Assembly: GCA_963799085.1 (NCBI GenBank) | Contig: CAWCWA010000015.1 | Location: 248,001 to 312,000, forward strand | Direction: 5' to 3' | Source: AP-15 sp963799085 | Lineage (GTDB): Bacteria > Pseudomonadota > Alphaproteobacteria > ATCC43930 > CGMCC-115725 | DNA length: 64,000 nt | Shown: in pieces, positions 36,890-47,238 of the stretch | Layout: every line of letters starts with the position of its first letter | Numbering within the stretch: the stretch's first letter is position 1 | Notes under the pieces: generated by a model | Told to the model about the DNA's origin: nothing | What the model saw: the letters and a program-made list of their open reading frames with translations, nothing else | Database searches by the model: none | Program-made: the position numbers and the translations under genes

Positions 36890-37342
36890 TCATGGCTCCG
36901 GGTCGGAGGAATCGGCGACGGTCTTCGTCATGTCAAGAAATTGACGCCGCACAAGCGGATCGGGAATCGAATAATAAAATCGAATGAGTTCGATCGTCTC
37001 CGGCCGCTGCAAATATTCCCGCCAGCGCTTGTCTTCGGGGCTGATCTCGGCGTCGTCCGGGCGCAGATCACCAAAGAAGTACGAGATCGGCACGCCCAAA
37101 ATCTCGGCCATCGCCGACAACCGGGAGGCGCTGACCCTATTGGCGCCGCCCTCGTATTTCTGTACCTGCTGGAAGGTCAGGCCGAGCGCGTTCGCCAGCG
37201 TTTCCTGGTTCATTCCGAGCAACAGACGCCGCATTCGGATTCGGTTGCCGACATGTACGTCGATCGGGTTCGGAACTCCGGTGCCGCGCCCGTATTTGGG
37301 CGCCGGCTTGGGCTCCTCCGCCGATCTAGCCGAATTCTTCAA
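36890..37342 (-). CDS. XRE-family helix-turn-helix regulator
   Basis: A 150-residue DNA-binding protein. The helix-turn-helix covers about residues 32-88: VGNRIRMRRLLLGMNQETLA, then LGLTFQQVQKYEGGANRVS, a wording shared by a family widespread in Alphaproteobacteria, followed by ILGVPISYFF. The C-terminal helical part has RWREYLQRPETIELIRFYY. Target genes are unknown. It is followed on the same strand by the nucleotide-sugar dehydrogenase 54 bases later, but regulation of that gene is not shown. Confidence 0.88.
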   Translation of the reverse strand: MKNSARSAEEPKPAPKYGRGTGVPNPIDVHVGNRIRMRRLLLGMNQETLANALGLTFQQVQKYEGGANRVSASRLSAMAEILGVPISYFFGDLRPDDAEISPEDKRWREYLQRPETIELIRFYYSIPDPLVRRQFLDMTKTVADSSDPEP

Positions 37343-37518
37343 CGGACCCCCTCGTCAAATCACGCGCCAATACGTTGCAACGACCGCGGGCAAATCGCAA
37401 GAAGCATTCGACAACTGGCTCCAAAAGCGGGCGCGCTATCATCGTATTTAAACAATAGGTTGAGAACCAAGCCCGTTACAGACCTTTTGTCATGGCTGCC
37501 GTGACGGTTCGATTAGAA

Positions 37519-37761
37519 TCAACGATATTTCCGATCGCGATCACCGGCCCCGTCATCATAGCCGCGGCGGCTGCTGAAGAACATCAGCGCCATCAGTCCG
37601 ATGCCGAGGCCGAGGGTGAGGAGGACCCCGAAAATCATCGCCAGCCAGCCCGCAGGCGTGATCTCGGAGGCGCCGAGATCGTTCCAGAAGCCGGCGATGA
37701 CGACGCCGACTGCGACGACGCAAAAGATGGCGGCGGCGATCCCCAGGGCAGTTCCTCTCAT
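37519..37761 (-). CDS. Small hypothetical membrane protein
   Basis: An 80-residue protein with two clear transmembrane segments (ALGIAAAIFCVVAVGVVIAG and GWLAMIFGVLLTLGLGIGLMA) and a basic, hydrophilic C-terminus (SSRRGYDDGAGDRDRKYR). The hydrophobic pattern and stop position support a real gene; no family is recognised. It is divergent from the sulfhydrylase gene, with a gap of about 107 bases. Confidence 0.6.
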   Translation of the reverse strand: MRGTALGIAAAIFCVVAVGVVIAGFWNDLGASEITPAGWLAMIFGVLLTLGLGIGLMALMFFSSRRGYDDGAGDRDRKYR

Positions 37762-37868
37762 GCTGTGCCGCTCCAGCTGATCCGCCGGCGCTGTAAAAGC
37801 GGCTGACGCGGCCGCCAGGCTCGTGGCAAAGTGCCGCCCGCACCGATTATCCCCGTTTGGAGATCCAC

Positions 37869-39164
37869 ATGCCGACCAAGAGCCAGCATCCGGAAACCCT
37901 CGTGCTCCATGCGGGATACCGCAGCGATCCGACGACGACCGCCGTCGCGGTGCCGATATACCAGACGACGAGCTACCAGTTCCGCGACACCGAGCATGCC
38001 GCCAACCTGTTTGGGCTGAAAGAGCTCGGCAACATCTACACGAGGATCATGAACCCGACGACCGCGGTTCTCGAAGAGCGCGTCGCCGCTCTCGAAGGCG
38101 GGGTCGCGGCCCTGGCGCTGGCCTCGGGACAGGCCGCCTCGCTCTTCGCGGTGCAGAACATCTGCCAGGCGGGCGATAATTTTGTCAGCTCCACCGACCT
38201 CTACGGTGGCACGTGGAACCTCTTCCTCAACACGATGATGAAGACGATGGGCATGGAGGTGCGCTTCGTCGACCCGGCCGATCCGGAAAATTTCCGCCGC
38301 GCCACCGACGCCCGCACCCGCTGCTACTACGCCGAGACCTTGCCGAATCCGAAGCTCGAAGTCTTCCCGATCGCCGAGGTCGCACGCATCGGCCGCGACA
38401 TGGGAGTGCCGCTGATCGTCGACAACACAGCCGCCCCGGTGCTGTGCCGGCCGATCGAGCACGGCGCCGCGATCGTCATGCACTCGACGACCAAATATAT
38501 CGGCGGCCATGGCACCTCGATCGGCGGCATCGTCGTCGATAGCGGCAATTTCGATTGGGAAAAGCATGCCGACCGCTTTCCGCTGTTGAACCAGCCCGAC
38601 CCCAGCTACCACGGCGCGGTGTGGACGCAGGCGGTAAAGCCGCTGGGGCCGATCGCCTACATCCTGAAGATGCGAGTCACGTTGCTGCGCGATCTGGGCG
38701 CGCCGATGAGCCCGTTCAACGCCTTTTTGTTCATCCAGGGTCTCGAGACCCTGCCGCTGCGCATGCGCGCGCATTGCGAGAATGCGATGGTGGCCGCCAA
38801 ATTCCTCTCCGAGCACCCGAAGGTCACCCGCGTCATTCATCCCAGCCTGATGGCGGGCGAAGCCCGGCGCCGGGCCGACGCCCATCTGAAGGGCGGCTAT
38901 GGCGGCCTTCTAGGTTTCGAGCTGCAAGGCGGGCGCGACGCCGGGCGGCGGTTCATCGATTCGCTGCAGATGTTCTACCACGTCGCCAATATCGGCGACG
39001 CGCGCAGCCTGGCCATCCATCCGGCGTCGACGACGCATTCGCAATTGTCGCCGGAAGAGCAGCTGCAGACCGGGGTCACCGACAATTACGTGCGGCTGTC
39101 GATCGGCATCGAGCATCCGGACGACATTCTGGCCGATCTCGACCAGGCGCTCGCCGCCGCCTGA
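37869..39164 (+). CDS. O-acetylhomoserine sulfhydrylase-type PLP enzyme
   Basis: A 431-residue enzyme of the Cys/Met metabolism PLP family. It starts MPTKSQHPETLVLHAGYRSD and has YTRIMNPTTAVLEERVAALEGG, the Asp of VPLIVDNTAAP, and the PLP-lysine in HSTTKYIGGHGTSIGG; the C-terminal ARSLAIHPASTTHSQL is typical of O-acetylhomoserine aminocarboxypropyltransferase (MetY), which makes homocysteine from sulfide. Cystathionine gamma-synthase is the alternative; length and the ATTHSQL ending favour MetY. GGAG precedes the ATG at 37869. Confidence 0.88.
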   Translation: MPTKSQHPETLVLHAGYRSDPTTTAVAVPIYQTTSYQFRDTEHAANLFGLKELGNIYTRIMNPTTAVLEERVAALEGGVAALALASGQAASLFAVQNICQAGDNFVSSTDLYGGTWNLFLNTMMKTMGMEVRFVDPADPENFRRATDARTRCYYAETLPNPKLEVFPIAEVARIGRDMGVPLIVDNTAAPVLCRPIEHGAAIVMHSTTKYIGGHGTSIGGIVVDSGNFDWEKHADRFPLLNQPDPSYHGAVWTQAVKPLGPIAYILKMRVTLLRDLGAPMSPFNAFLFIQGLETLPLRMRAHCENAMVAAKFLSEHPKVTRVIHPSLMAGEARRRADAHLKGGYGGLLGFELQGGRDAGRRFIDSLQMFYHVANIGDARSLAIHPASTTHSQLSPEEQLQTGVTDNYVRLSIGIEHPDDILADLDQALAAA

Positions 39165-39180
39165 TTCGGGGCTTCCGCGC

Positions 39181-40032
39181 ATGCCCGGCGGCGAGGAGGT
39201 TCTCGACCTCCCGTGGCCGATCGATCTGCGCCTCACGGTCATGAGCCACGGCTGGGCCCATCTGGCGCCGTGGTCGTGGGATGCCGAGACCGGCCGGCTC
39301 GCCTGCCGTGAGCTTATCGGCGGGCGGCAGGGAACGGTTTCGATCGGCCAGCAGCAGCCGCGCAAGATCGAGATCCGCTGGGACGGTTTCGGCGCTGACG
39401 AGGCGTCGGCAATCGCCGATCGGGTGCGCCGCTGGTTGTCCGCCGACTGGGACCCGGCCGCCGCGATTGCCGCATTGGGCGACGCCGGCGCCCTGATCGA
39501 ACGGGGAGGCGGACGCATCCTGCGCTGCTCGTCCTTCTACGAGGATTTCGTCAAGACTATCCTGACGATCAACACCGCCTGGTCCTCGACCTGTCGAATG
39601 GCGGCAGCCCTCGTCGCCGAACCCGGCGGCGGCGTCTTTCCCGGTCCCGGGGCATTGCTCGATTACGGCGAGGGACGGCTGCGCGAACGGGCTAAGCTCG
39701 GTTTTCGGGCGGCGACCGTGATCCACGCGACCCGGCGTCTTCTCGGTGACGAAGCGATCGATCTTTCCGGCGAGGGCGACCCCGCCCGCCTGGACCATGA
39801 TTATCTACTCGGTATCAAGGGCATCGGTCCCTACGCGGCCTCGCATTGCCGGATGCTGTTGCATGATTTCACGCGGCTGCCGGTCGATTCGGCGTTGACG
39901 AGCTATCTGCGCCGTGAGCACGGCTGCGAGCCCGCCGCGTTCGCGGAGAGCCGCGCCGGCTGGCAGCCTTATCTCGGGCTCGGCTACCGGATGATGCGGC
40001 TCGGCGAAAAACTCGATCTCGCGCCAATGTGA
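39181..40032 (+). CDS. HhH-GPD family DNA glycosylase
   Basis: A 283-residue base-excision repair enzyme. The helix-hairpin-helix is LLGIKGIGPYAASHC (residues 209-223) and the catalytic Asp is probably Asp236 in LPVDSALTSYL. The N-terminal half resembles the AlkA/OGG beta domain. There are no iron-sulfur cysteines after the GPD motif, which excludes MutY/Nth types. It begins 16 bases after the sulfhydrylase stop, so the two may be co-transcribed without functional relation. The exact lesion (3-methyladenine or 8-oxoguanine) is not deducible. Confidence 0.82.
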   Translation: MPGGEEVLDLPWPIDLRLTVMSHGWAHLAPWSWDAETGRLACRELIGGRQGTVSIGQQQPRKIEIRWDGFGADEASAIADRVRRWLSADWDPAAAIAALGDAGALIERGGGRILRCSSFYEDFVKTILTINTAWSSTCRMAAALVAEPGGGVFPGPGALLDYGEGRLRERAKLGFRAATVIHATRRLLGDEAIDLSGEGDPARLDHDYLLGIKGIGPYAASHCRMLLHDFTRLPVDSALTSYLRREHGCEPAAFAESRAGWQPYLGLGYRMMRLGEKLDLAPM

Positions 40033-40144
40033 GCCGGCTCACTCGCCGCAATACCGCCTGCTGTTAAATTTGTGTCGGCGATTGGCCAACCACGGGTTGT
40101 CAGCTAAGGTTAATCAGGCGGCTGCCGGCGGCGAGGGGGAACCG

Positions 40145-42573
40145 ATGACAAGATGCGCGTCCATTGCGTCTCGCGCCGTTTTCGCGGGCGTAGCGTTGGC
40201 CGCCCTCATCGCGCTGGTCGCACCCTCGCGAGCGCAGACAATCATCGACGAGGCGAAGCAGGCGGGGCGCTCGGCGCAGTCCCTGCCGCCCGCCGACGAG
40301 GATTATTTCCACGACATGGACGGCGGCGTGGCGCTGACCCCGGACGAGGTCAAGGGCCGCAACATGTGGCTCGTTTGGACCGGCGGCAACGACCGGCTGT
40401 GGGACAAGCTGACGAACCTGACCTTCGGCGCCTTCGACCTTCTGAAAATTCTGTCCTCCTCGCCCGGCCTCAAATACAGCCGTGACAACCGCTGGACCTA
40501 TCTGGGGCTCGTCAACGAGCCGTGCTTCACCAAGGCCGCTGGGCCGAACCCCGACCGCTACGGACTGTGGCTCGATGTGCGCAGCAAGGACTGCCCGCCC
40601 GACCCCTTCGAGAATGCCCAGAAATATCCGGGTGTCGCGGTCGGCGCGCGCGGCAAGAACATCCCGCTCGGCTCCTATTACGGCTACCCGACCGGCATCG
40701 TCGGCCTGCGGCTTTTCCCCAACCCGGATTTCGACGAAGCCGTGGCCAAGAAATGGGACCCCGAGCGGTTCTACAACGATCCCAGTTACTACCTGTCGAA
40801 GGATCTGGTGCGGCCCTATCGGGTCGGCATGTCCTGCGGCTTCTGCCATGTCGGGCCGAACCCGGAAAAACCGCCCGCCGATGCCGAGGCGCCGCAATGG
40901 GCAGAATCTGAGTTCGACCGTCGGCGCCCAGTATTTCTGGGTCGACCGCATCCTTGCCTGGAACGCTGACCAGTCGAACTTCCTGTTCCAATGCTGCATA
41001 CCGCGCGGCCGGGTTCGCTCGACACCTCGCTCGTCTCCAGCGACAACATCAACAATCCGCGTACGATGAACGCGGTCTACAATCTATGGCCACGACTGGA
41101 GGCGGCAAAGCGCTGGGGCCGCGAGACCTTGGGCCCCGACAATCTCGCCAACAAGCAGTTCAACGATTTCGTCGCCTCGGGGCCGTTGACCCAATTCTTC
41201 CAGCCGCCCAATACGGTGTGGACGCCGCATGTGCTGAAGGACGGCTCCGATTCGGTGGGCGCGCTCGGCGCCTTGAACCGGGTCTACGTCAATATCGGCC
41301 TCTTCAGCGAGGAATGGCTGCGCCATTTCAACCCGGTTCTGGGCGGCAAGCCGATCACCCCCTTCGAGATCACGACGGCGCGCAAGAACTCGTCCTATTG
41401 GCAGGCGACCGAGATGCAGTCGCCGGCGATGGCGTTGTTCCTGGTCAAGGCCTCCTACCCGCACAAGCTCAAGAACGCGCCGGGCGGCGCCAGCCTACCT
41501 CAACGATCCGCCGCAGACGGTGGCGCAGGGCAAACTCGTCTTCGCCGACAATTGCGCGGCCTGCCATTCGAGCAAGGCGCCGCCGCGGCCCGCTGGCGCC
41601 GACCCGTCCGCCTGCATCGGCCCGAATTATCTCAATTGCTTCAACAAGTATTGGGCGTGGACGAAGACCGACGGCTTTCGCCGGCAGATGCGCCAGATCG
41701 TGACGGCTGACGATTTTCTCGACGATAATTTCCTGTCGAATGACGGCCGCGTGCCGGTGACGCCTGTTGCAGACCAACGCCTGCAGCCCGCTGGCGACCA
41801 ACGCGATCCGTAACAACATCTGGGACAATTTTTCGTCGGCATTCATATAAGACGCTGCCTTCAGTCGGCACGATCACGGTTTATGATCCTTTTACCGGGA
41901 AACCGAAGCCGTTCGTGATGCCGGGAGGCGGGCTCGGTTATACCCGCGTGCCCTCACTGATCAGCCTGTGGTCGACCGCCCCATTCCTGTTGAACAACAG
42001 CGTCGGGCAGTTCGACCCGAGCCCCTCGGTAGAGGCGCGCATGGGTTCGTTCCAGGATTCGATCGCCAAGATGCTGTGGCCCGAAAAGCGCGACAGGGAC
42101 CCGGTGCTCGGCGACAAGGTGCCGGGGGTGATCGACCGGACATCGCAGACGAGTTGGCTGCGCATCCCGACCGGCTACCTTCCCGACGTGATCAAACATG
42201 CGAGCGGCTTGATCGATCATGCTGGTCCCGGTCTTCGACCAGACCGGGATCGAGATCGGCCCGATCCCGGCCGGCACCCCAGTCGATCTCCTGGCGAACT
42301 TCCAGCCACTGGCGGAAGCGTCGAAGCTCGGCGAGCGGCTGAGGCACGACAAGGACGTGGTAAAGGTCGTCCTGCAACTGCTCCATGATCTGCGGGCCCT
42401 GCCGCAAAGGGGCGAGCGACGACGAGGCGCGCCGGGTCTTCGCCAATGTTGGCGAGCAGTTGTTCGCGCTCAGCAAATGCCCGGACTACGTCGTCAATCG
42501 CGGCCATTACTTCGGCACGCAATTAAGCGACGCCGACAAGCAGGCGCTGATCGCCTTTCTGAAGACGTTTTAG
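40145..42573 (+). CDS. Exported di-haem c-type cytochrome (seven apparent indels)
   Basis: A Sec signal peptide (to about residue 30, ending VAPSRA) leads a protein of about 800 residues with two CxxCH haem sites, SCGFCHVG near 40832 and NCAACHSS near 41552. The reading frame shifts seven times: extra G 40904, base missing near 40990, extra C 41494-41495, extra C 41763-41764, extra T 41842-41843, extra C 42218, extra A 42406-42408. Each repair joins plausible sequence, for example WANLSSTVGAQYFWVDRI. It ends 22 bases before a GMC oxidoreductase gene, so it probably takes electrons from it. Either a heavily mis-sequenced gene or a decaying one. Confidence 0.7.
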
Positions 42574-42595
42574 CCGGCGAACTCGGGAGGCGGCG

Positions 42596-44490
42596 ATGGA
42601 GGAAAGAGGCGCCTTCGACTATATCGTCGTCGGCTCTGGAGCGGGCGGGGGAACGGTCGCCGCACGGCTCGCCGAGGCGGGCCGGAGCGTGTTGCTGCTG
42701 GAAGCCGGCGGCGATCCGAGGCTGCTCTCGGGCACCAACGATTACCAGCCCGGCATAAACCGGCTGCCCGACGATTACGATGTCCCGTCGCTTCCACGGC
42801 TTCGCCTCGGAAAACGACGCGCTGCGCTGGGATTTCTTCGTTCGGCACTACGCCGACGAGGCGATGCAGCAGCGCGACCCGAAATATGTCCGCGATTATC
42901 GCGGCGTCCCGGTCAACGGCATCCTTTATCCCCGAGCCGGCACGTTCGGCGGCTGCACCGCGCATAACGCGATGATCATCGTCTATCCGCACAACGCCGA
43001 TTGGGACGGCATCGCGCAGCTGACCGGAGACCCGTCATGGGGTGCTGCGGCAATGCGGCGCTACTTCGAGCGCCTCGAGGATTGCCGCCACCGCCCGCTC
43101 GAACGGTTGCTGGCGCGCGTCGGGCTCAACCCGTCGCGCCACGGCTGGAACGGCTGGCTGCAGGTCGAAAAATCTGTCCCCAAGGCCGCGGTCGGCGATT
43201 TCGGCCTGGTCCAGGTGCTGCTCCATTCGGCCGGCCAGGCGTTCGAGGAGATCGGGCAGCCGATCGAACGCCTCTTCGATCTTGTCGAGTCGAAGGCCGA
43301 CCCGAACGATTGGCGGCTTGTCAGCGACAACGCCGTCGGCGTTCGCTACACGCCGCTCGCCACCCGCGACCACCACCGCATGGGAACCCGCGAGCGGGTG
43401 CTGGAAACGGCGCAGCGCTATCCCGAGCGGCTTGACGATCGAACTCGGCGCGCTCGCCACCCGAGTCGTCCTCGACGATCAGAATCGCGCGACCGGCGTC
43501 GAATATCTGAAGGGTGAGCGGCTCTACCGCGCGCATGGCCAGCCGGGCGCCGCAGAGGGCGTGGCTTGGCGGGCGCAGGCACGGCGCGAAGTGATCCTCA
43601 GCGGTGGCGCCTTCAACACCCCGCAGCTGCTGATGCTGTCGGGGATCGGGCCTCGCGCCGCCCTCGAACCCTTCGGCATTCCGGTCCGGATCGACCTGCC
43701 CGGGGTGGGCAAGAACCTCCAGGACCGCTACGAGGTCGGCGTCGTCAACCGGATGAGCTTTGCCGGCTGGGAGGTCCTCAAGGGCGCCACCTTCAGCCGC
43801 GGCGATGCGCAATACCGCGAATGGGAGCGCGGCGAGGACGGCGTCTACGCCAGCAACGGCGCGGTGCTTGCCGCCATTTTGAAGTCGAAGCCGCAGCGGC
43901 CGCTCCCCGATCTCTTCTGCTTTGCGCTGCTGGGCCTCTTCGGCGGCTATTTTCCCGGCTACTCCGCGGCTGAATTGACCAAGCCGAATTATCTGACCTG
44001 GGCGATCCTCAAGGCCCATACGCAGAACCGCGGCGGCGAGGTGACCCTGCGCTCGGCCGATCCGCGCGACACGCCGCTTATCAACTTCCATTATTTCGAG
44101 GAAGGCAGCGACAGCGCCGGCGAGGATCTCGATTCGGTCGTCGCCGGCATCCGCTTTGTCCGCACGCTGACCCGCGAGTTGCGCGAGCGCGGCCTGATTT
44201 CCGCCGAGGAGCAGCCGGGCGACGCATTGCAGAGCGACGACGAATTGAAGGATTTCGTCCGCACCACCGCCTGGGGCCACCACGCGTCCTGCACCTGCCC
44301 GATCGGCCCGCGCGACAATGGCGGCGTTCTCGACGGAGATTTCCGCCTGCATGGCGCGCAAGGCTTGCGGGTCGTCGACGCCTCGGTCTTTCCCCGCATC
44401 CCCGGCTTTTTCATCGTCAGCGCGGTATATATGATCGCCGAAAAGGCTGCCGATGCGATCCTTGCGTCCCCTCCGAGCCAGCTCGGATAA
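42596..44490 (+). CDS. GMC-family FAD oxidoreductase (two apparent frameshifts)
   Basis: About 630 residues of the glucose-methanol-choline family, oxidising alcohols with FAD. The FAD fingerprint VVGSGAGGGTVAARLAEAG opens the protein; FGGCTAHNAM, GGAFNTPQLLMLSGIG (signature 2) and the C-terminal HHASCTCPIG with active-site His and VVDASVFPRIPGFFIVSAVY follow. Faults: extra C at 42791 (repair gives YDVPSFHGFASEN) and extra T at 43432-43433 (repair gives PERLTIELGALAT). No export signal is evident. The preceding cytochrome gene suggests a periplasm-linked dehydrogenase couple, but without a signal peptide its location is uncertain. Substrate unknown. Confidence 0.85.
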
Positions 44491-44576
44491 AGTCCGCCGC
44501 TGGCGTCGGGCAGCGCGACATCGGCGGGAACCGCATCGGCCCCGGCGCCGGCCGGCAATCATTTCATTAGGGGATT

Positions 44577-44891
44577 GTGGCCTTGCTGCGGAAATGGGTG
44601 GGGTTGATCGGCCGGCGCAACATCGCTTATGTGGTCTTCGTCTCGCTGCTGGTTCCCTTCGCGGGGTTTCTCGAGGCCGTGGGGCCGCGCGGGCCCGATG
44701 CTGGCGGCGGGATTGCCGCCGCGATCATGCTGTGGACTGCGGTGTCCGTGATCTTTTTCCTCGCCAACCTCGCCGCGGCCGTCGCCCGCTTGTTTCGCGG
44801 CCAGCCGGTAACCAAGCCCTTGATCGCTTGCGTGCTGCCGATTGTTTGTTTCGCCATCCCCCTGTTGCTGGAACCTCTTTTCGTCCGCTGA
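44577..44891 (+). CDS. Small hypothetical membrane protein
   Basis: A 104-residue protein with three hydrophobic segments: NIAYVVFVSLLVPFAGFLEA, AAIMLWTAVSVIFFLANLAA and LIACVLPIVCFAIPLLLEPL. It starts with GTG at 44577, preceded by AGGGG, which supports translation. No known family. It lies between the GMC oxidoreductase and the halogenase cassette on the same strand. Confidence 0.6.
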   Translation: MALLRKWVGLIGRRNIAYVVFVSLLVPFAGFLEAVGPRGPDAGGGIAAAIMLWTAVSVIFFLANLAAAVARLFRGQPVTKPLIACVLPIVCFAIPLLLEPLFVR

Positions 44892-45281
44892 TGCGGCGCC
44901 GTTAAGCTACTGCATAATGACGGAGATCTTTACATCGGCCGCGCGCGGCTGAGCGCCACTTTATACTCGGCGGGATCGGAACAGGCGCGATCGGACCAAG
45001 ATATCTCTGCGCTTTATAATGAGTTTGGCTTGGCAACCGCTGACCTCACTCCTGATGTACTTACCAGGCATTCGTCGGAAAACTTTACAGTCAGGGTTAG
45101 AGGCATGGCGCCCGCCCGCGCTTTCGCTAGCGTTGTAAGGCGGTTACCGAATACGGCACGGATTTTGCTTTGACACTAGTCCAAGCAATTTGAGCTAAAA
45201 GCGGGAGACCCCGTCGACTGCCCGCTGACGCGGGGGTCGCCAACACCTGGATGCCATGTTCGTTGTCGCGAGTTCGAGAGG
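44892..45281. other. Intergenic region upstream of the halogenase cassette
   Basis: 390 bases, lower in GC than the surroundings. A perfect TTGACA at 45170-45175 points rightward, but the hexamers 16 to 18 bases downstream match TATAAT poorly, so a sigma-70 promoter here is only possible. I see no gene in this stretch. The last codons before 45282, read in the frame of the adenylation gene (CREFER), continue in the style of a condensation-domain tail, which suggests that a longer gene once extended upstream. Confidence 0.4.
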
Positions 45282-47238
45282 ATGCAGCGCGAGGCGGCTG
45301 AGCAGCTCCCGCGCGATCGCCTCCCTCTGCTAAGCGGCGCTCGCGAGCTGACGCGTCCGCTCGCCTCACCCATGGGCGAAGCCGAGCGCCGGCGCCTTTT
45401 GTCGGAATGGAATGACACCGCGGCAGACTATCCGCGCGACCGTTGCGTCCACGAAATCTTTGCCGAGCGTGCTGCGGTGCGGCCGGACGCGACCGCCGTG
45501 GTTTGCGGCGCGGATCGTTTGAGCTACGGCGAGCTTGACCGCCGGGCCAATATTCTGGCGCACCGGTTGCGCGACCTGGGAGTTGGGCCGGAGGTCGTGG
45601 TCGGGCTCGCGGTGGAGCGGTCGCCGGATGTGGTCATCGGGCTGCTTGGCATTCTGAAGGCCGGCGGCGCTTATCTGCCGCTCGATCCAGTATATCCGCG
45701 CGAGCGCCTCGCCCACATGCTGCGCGATGCAGGCGCGCGGCTGGTGCTGGTCTCGGCCGCAACAAGTGCTGCTTTCGCCCGCCAGGAGGCGAAACTCCTG
45801 CAAATCGGCGTTGACGAACCCTCACTGTCGAAAGGCGCCGCCTTGCCGCCCGAGAGCGGCGTTCAGGCCGGAAACCTCGCTTATGTGATGTACACTTCGG
45901 GTTCGACCGGGCTGCCCAAGGGCATTGCGGTCGTCCATTACAACGTTAGCCGTCTTGTCATCGGCGCCAATTACGTCGACATCAAAGCCAGCGACGTGTT
46001 CCTGCAATTGGCGCCGCTCGCCTTCGACGCCGCGACCTTTGAAATCTGGGGCGCCCTTCTGAATGGGGCCACGCTGGCGCTTTATCCGGGCGGCATCGTC
46101 GATTTCGCCCGATTGGGAGAGTGTCATCGCCGAAGAAGGCGTCAGCGTCTTGTGGCTGACGGCCGGGCTGTTCCACCGCATAATCGACGAATGCCCGTCG
46201 ATCCTGGCCCCGGTCAAACAGCTTCTGGCCGGTGGCGACGCCTTGTCGGCGCCGCATGTCAGGCGCGCGATCGAGCTGTTGCCCGGATGCCGGGTGATCA
46301 ACGGCTACGGTCCGACCGAGTGCACGACCTTCAGCGTCTGCCGTCGCCTCACCGCCGCCGACGCTGCGGGCGCCACGGTGCCGATCGGCCGGCCGGTGTC
46401 GAACGCGCGGGCCTATGTGCTCGGCGCCGATCTCGAATTGCTGCCGATCGGCGCTGCGGGCGAGTTGTGCATCGGCGGCGACGGGCTCGCACGCGGCTAT
46501 CTGAACAACCCGGCGCTGACCGCCGAGCGGTTTGTGGAAAATCCGTTTGGTCCGCCCGGCGGCCGCCTTTATCGCACCGGCGATCTGGTGCGCTATCGAC
46601 CGGACGGGGTGCTCGAATTCCTTGGCCGGTTGGACCGGCAGATCAAGATCCGCGGCTACCGGATCGAGCCCGGGGAGATCGAGACGGCGTTGTTGTCATA
46701 TCCGGCGGTCAGGCAGGCGCTGGTCGTCGCACGCCCCGATGGTGCCGGCGACAAGCGGCTGATCGCCTATCTCGTCGGCGACAGCGGCGCGGTGCCGGAA
46801 CCGGACTTCCTGCTCGCAGAGCTGAAGACCCGGTTGCCGGCCTATATGGCGCCCGCGGCCGTCGTCATGCTCGACGCGCTGCCGCTGACGCCGAATGGAA
46901 AAGTCGATCACGAAGCGCTGCCGCCGCCGGAGTGGCTTCCGGCGCGCCGGCGCCGCCCCGGTGCGCCGCGGACCGCACTCGAAAAAGCCGTCGCGGAAAT
47001 CTGGTCGTCGGCTCTCGACGTTGATGATTTGCGCGTCACCGACGATTTCTTTGAGCGCGGCGGAAGCGCCACGGGGTTCGCCGACGCGCTCGCCAGGCTC
47101 GGCTGGCGTTTTGGCGTCGTTCTAGATCCCGCCGCCGACGGTATCAGCCCGACCATCGCATCGCTCGTCAATCACCTCAGACTCAAACTTGGAAATAGCG
47201 CAAATCGGGAGAACGCTTTATGCAACGGCAGGCCTTGA
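45282..47238 (+). CDS. NRPS adenylation protein with inactive carrier domain (one apparent frameshift)
   Basis: About 650 residues. Residues 1-45 resemble a condensation-to-adenylation linker (RLPLLS, then RRLLSEWNDTAADYP). The adenylation domain follows: A3 MYTSGSTGLPKG (about 202), A5 GYGPTECTTF, A7 LYRTGDLVR, A8 GRLDRQIKIRGYRIEPGEIE, A10 LTPNGKVD. Aligned by eye to GrsA, the pocket reads DAFWLGGTFK, one change from a known valine code. The C-terminal carrier domain has FFERGGSATG where FFELGGHSL is expected: the phosphopantetheine Ser aligns with Ala. One extra base between 46108 and 46126 must be removed. It overlaps the next gene by 19 bases. Start may instead be ATG 45372. Confidence 0.88.

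Noticed and set aside
45170..45198. Sigma-70 promoter for the halogenase cassette (TTGACA)
   Set aside because: Perfect -35 but no acceptable -10 at 16-18 bases; listed only as a possibility in the intergenic entry.
47032..47092. The GGS of the A-protein carrier domain as a functional serine
   Set aside because: Gap-free alignment on both sides puts this Ser one position too early; shifting it would need an insertion plus a deletion in a helix of fixed spacing.
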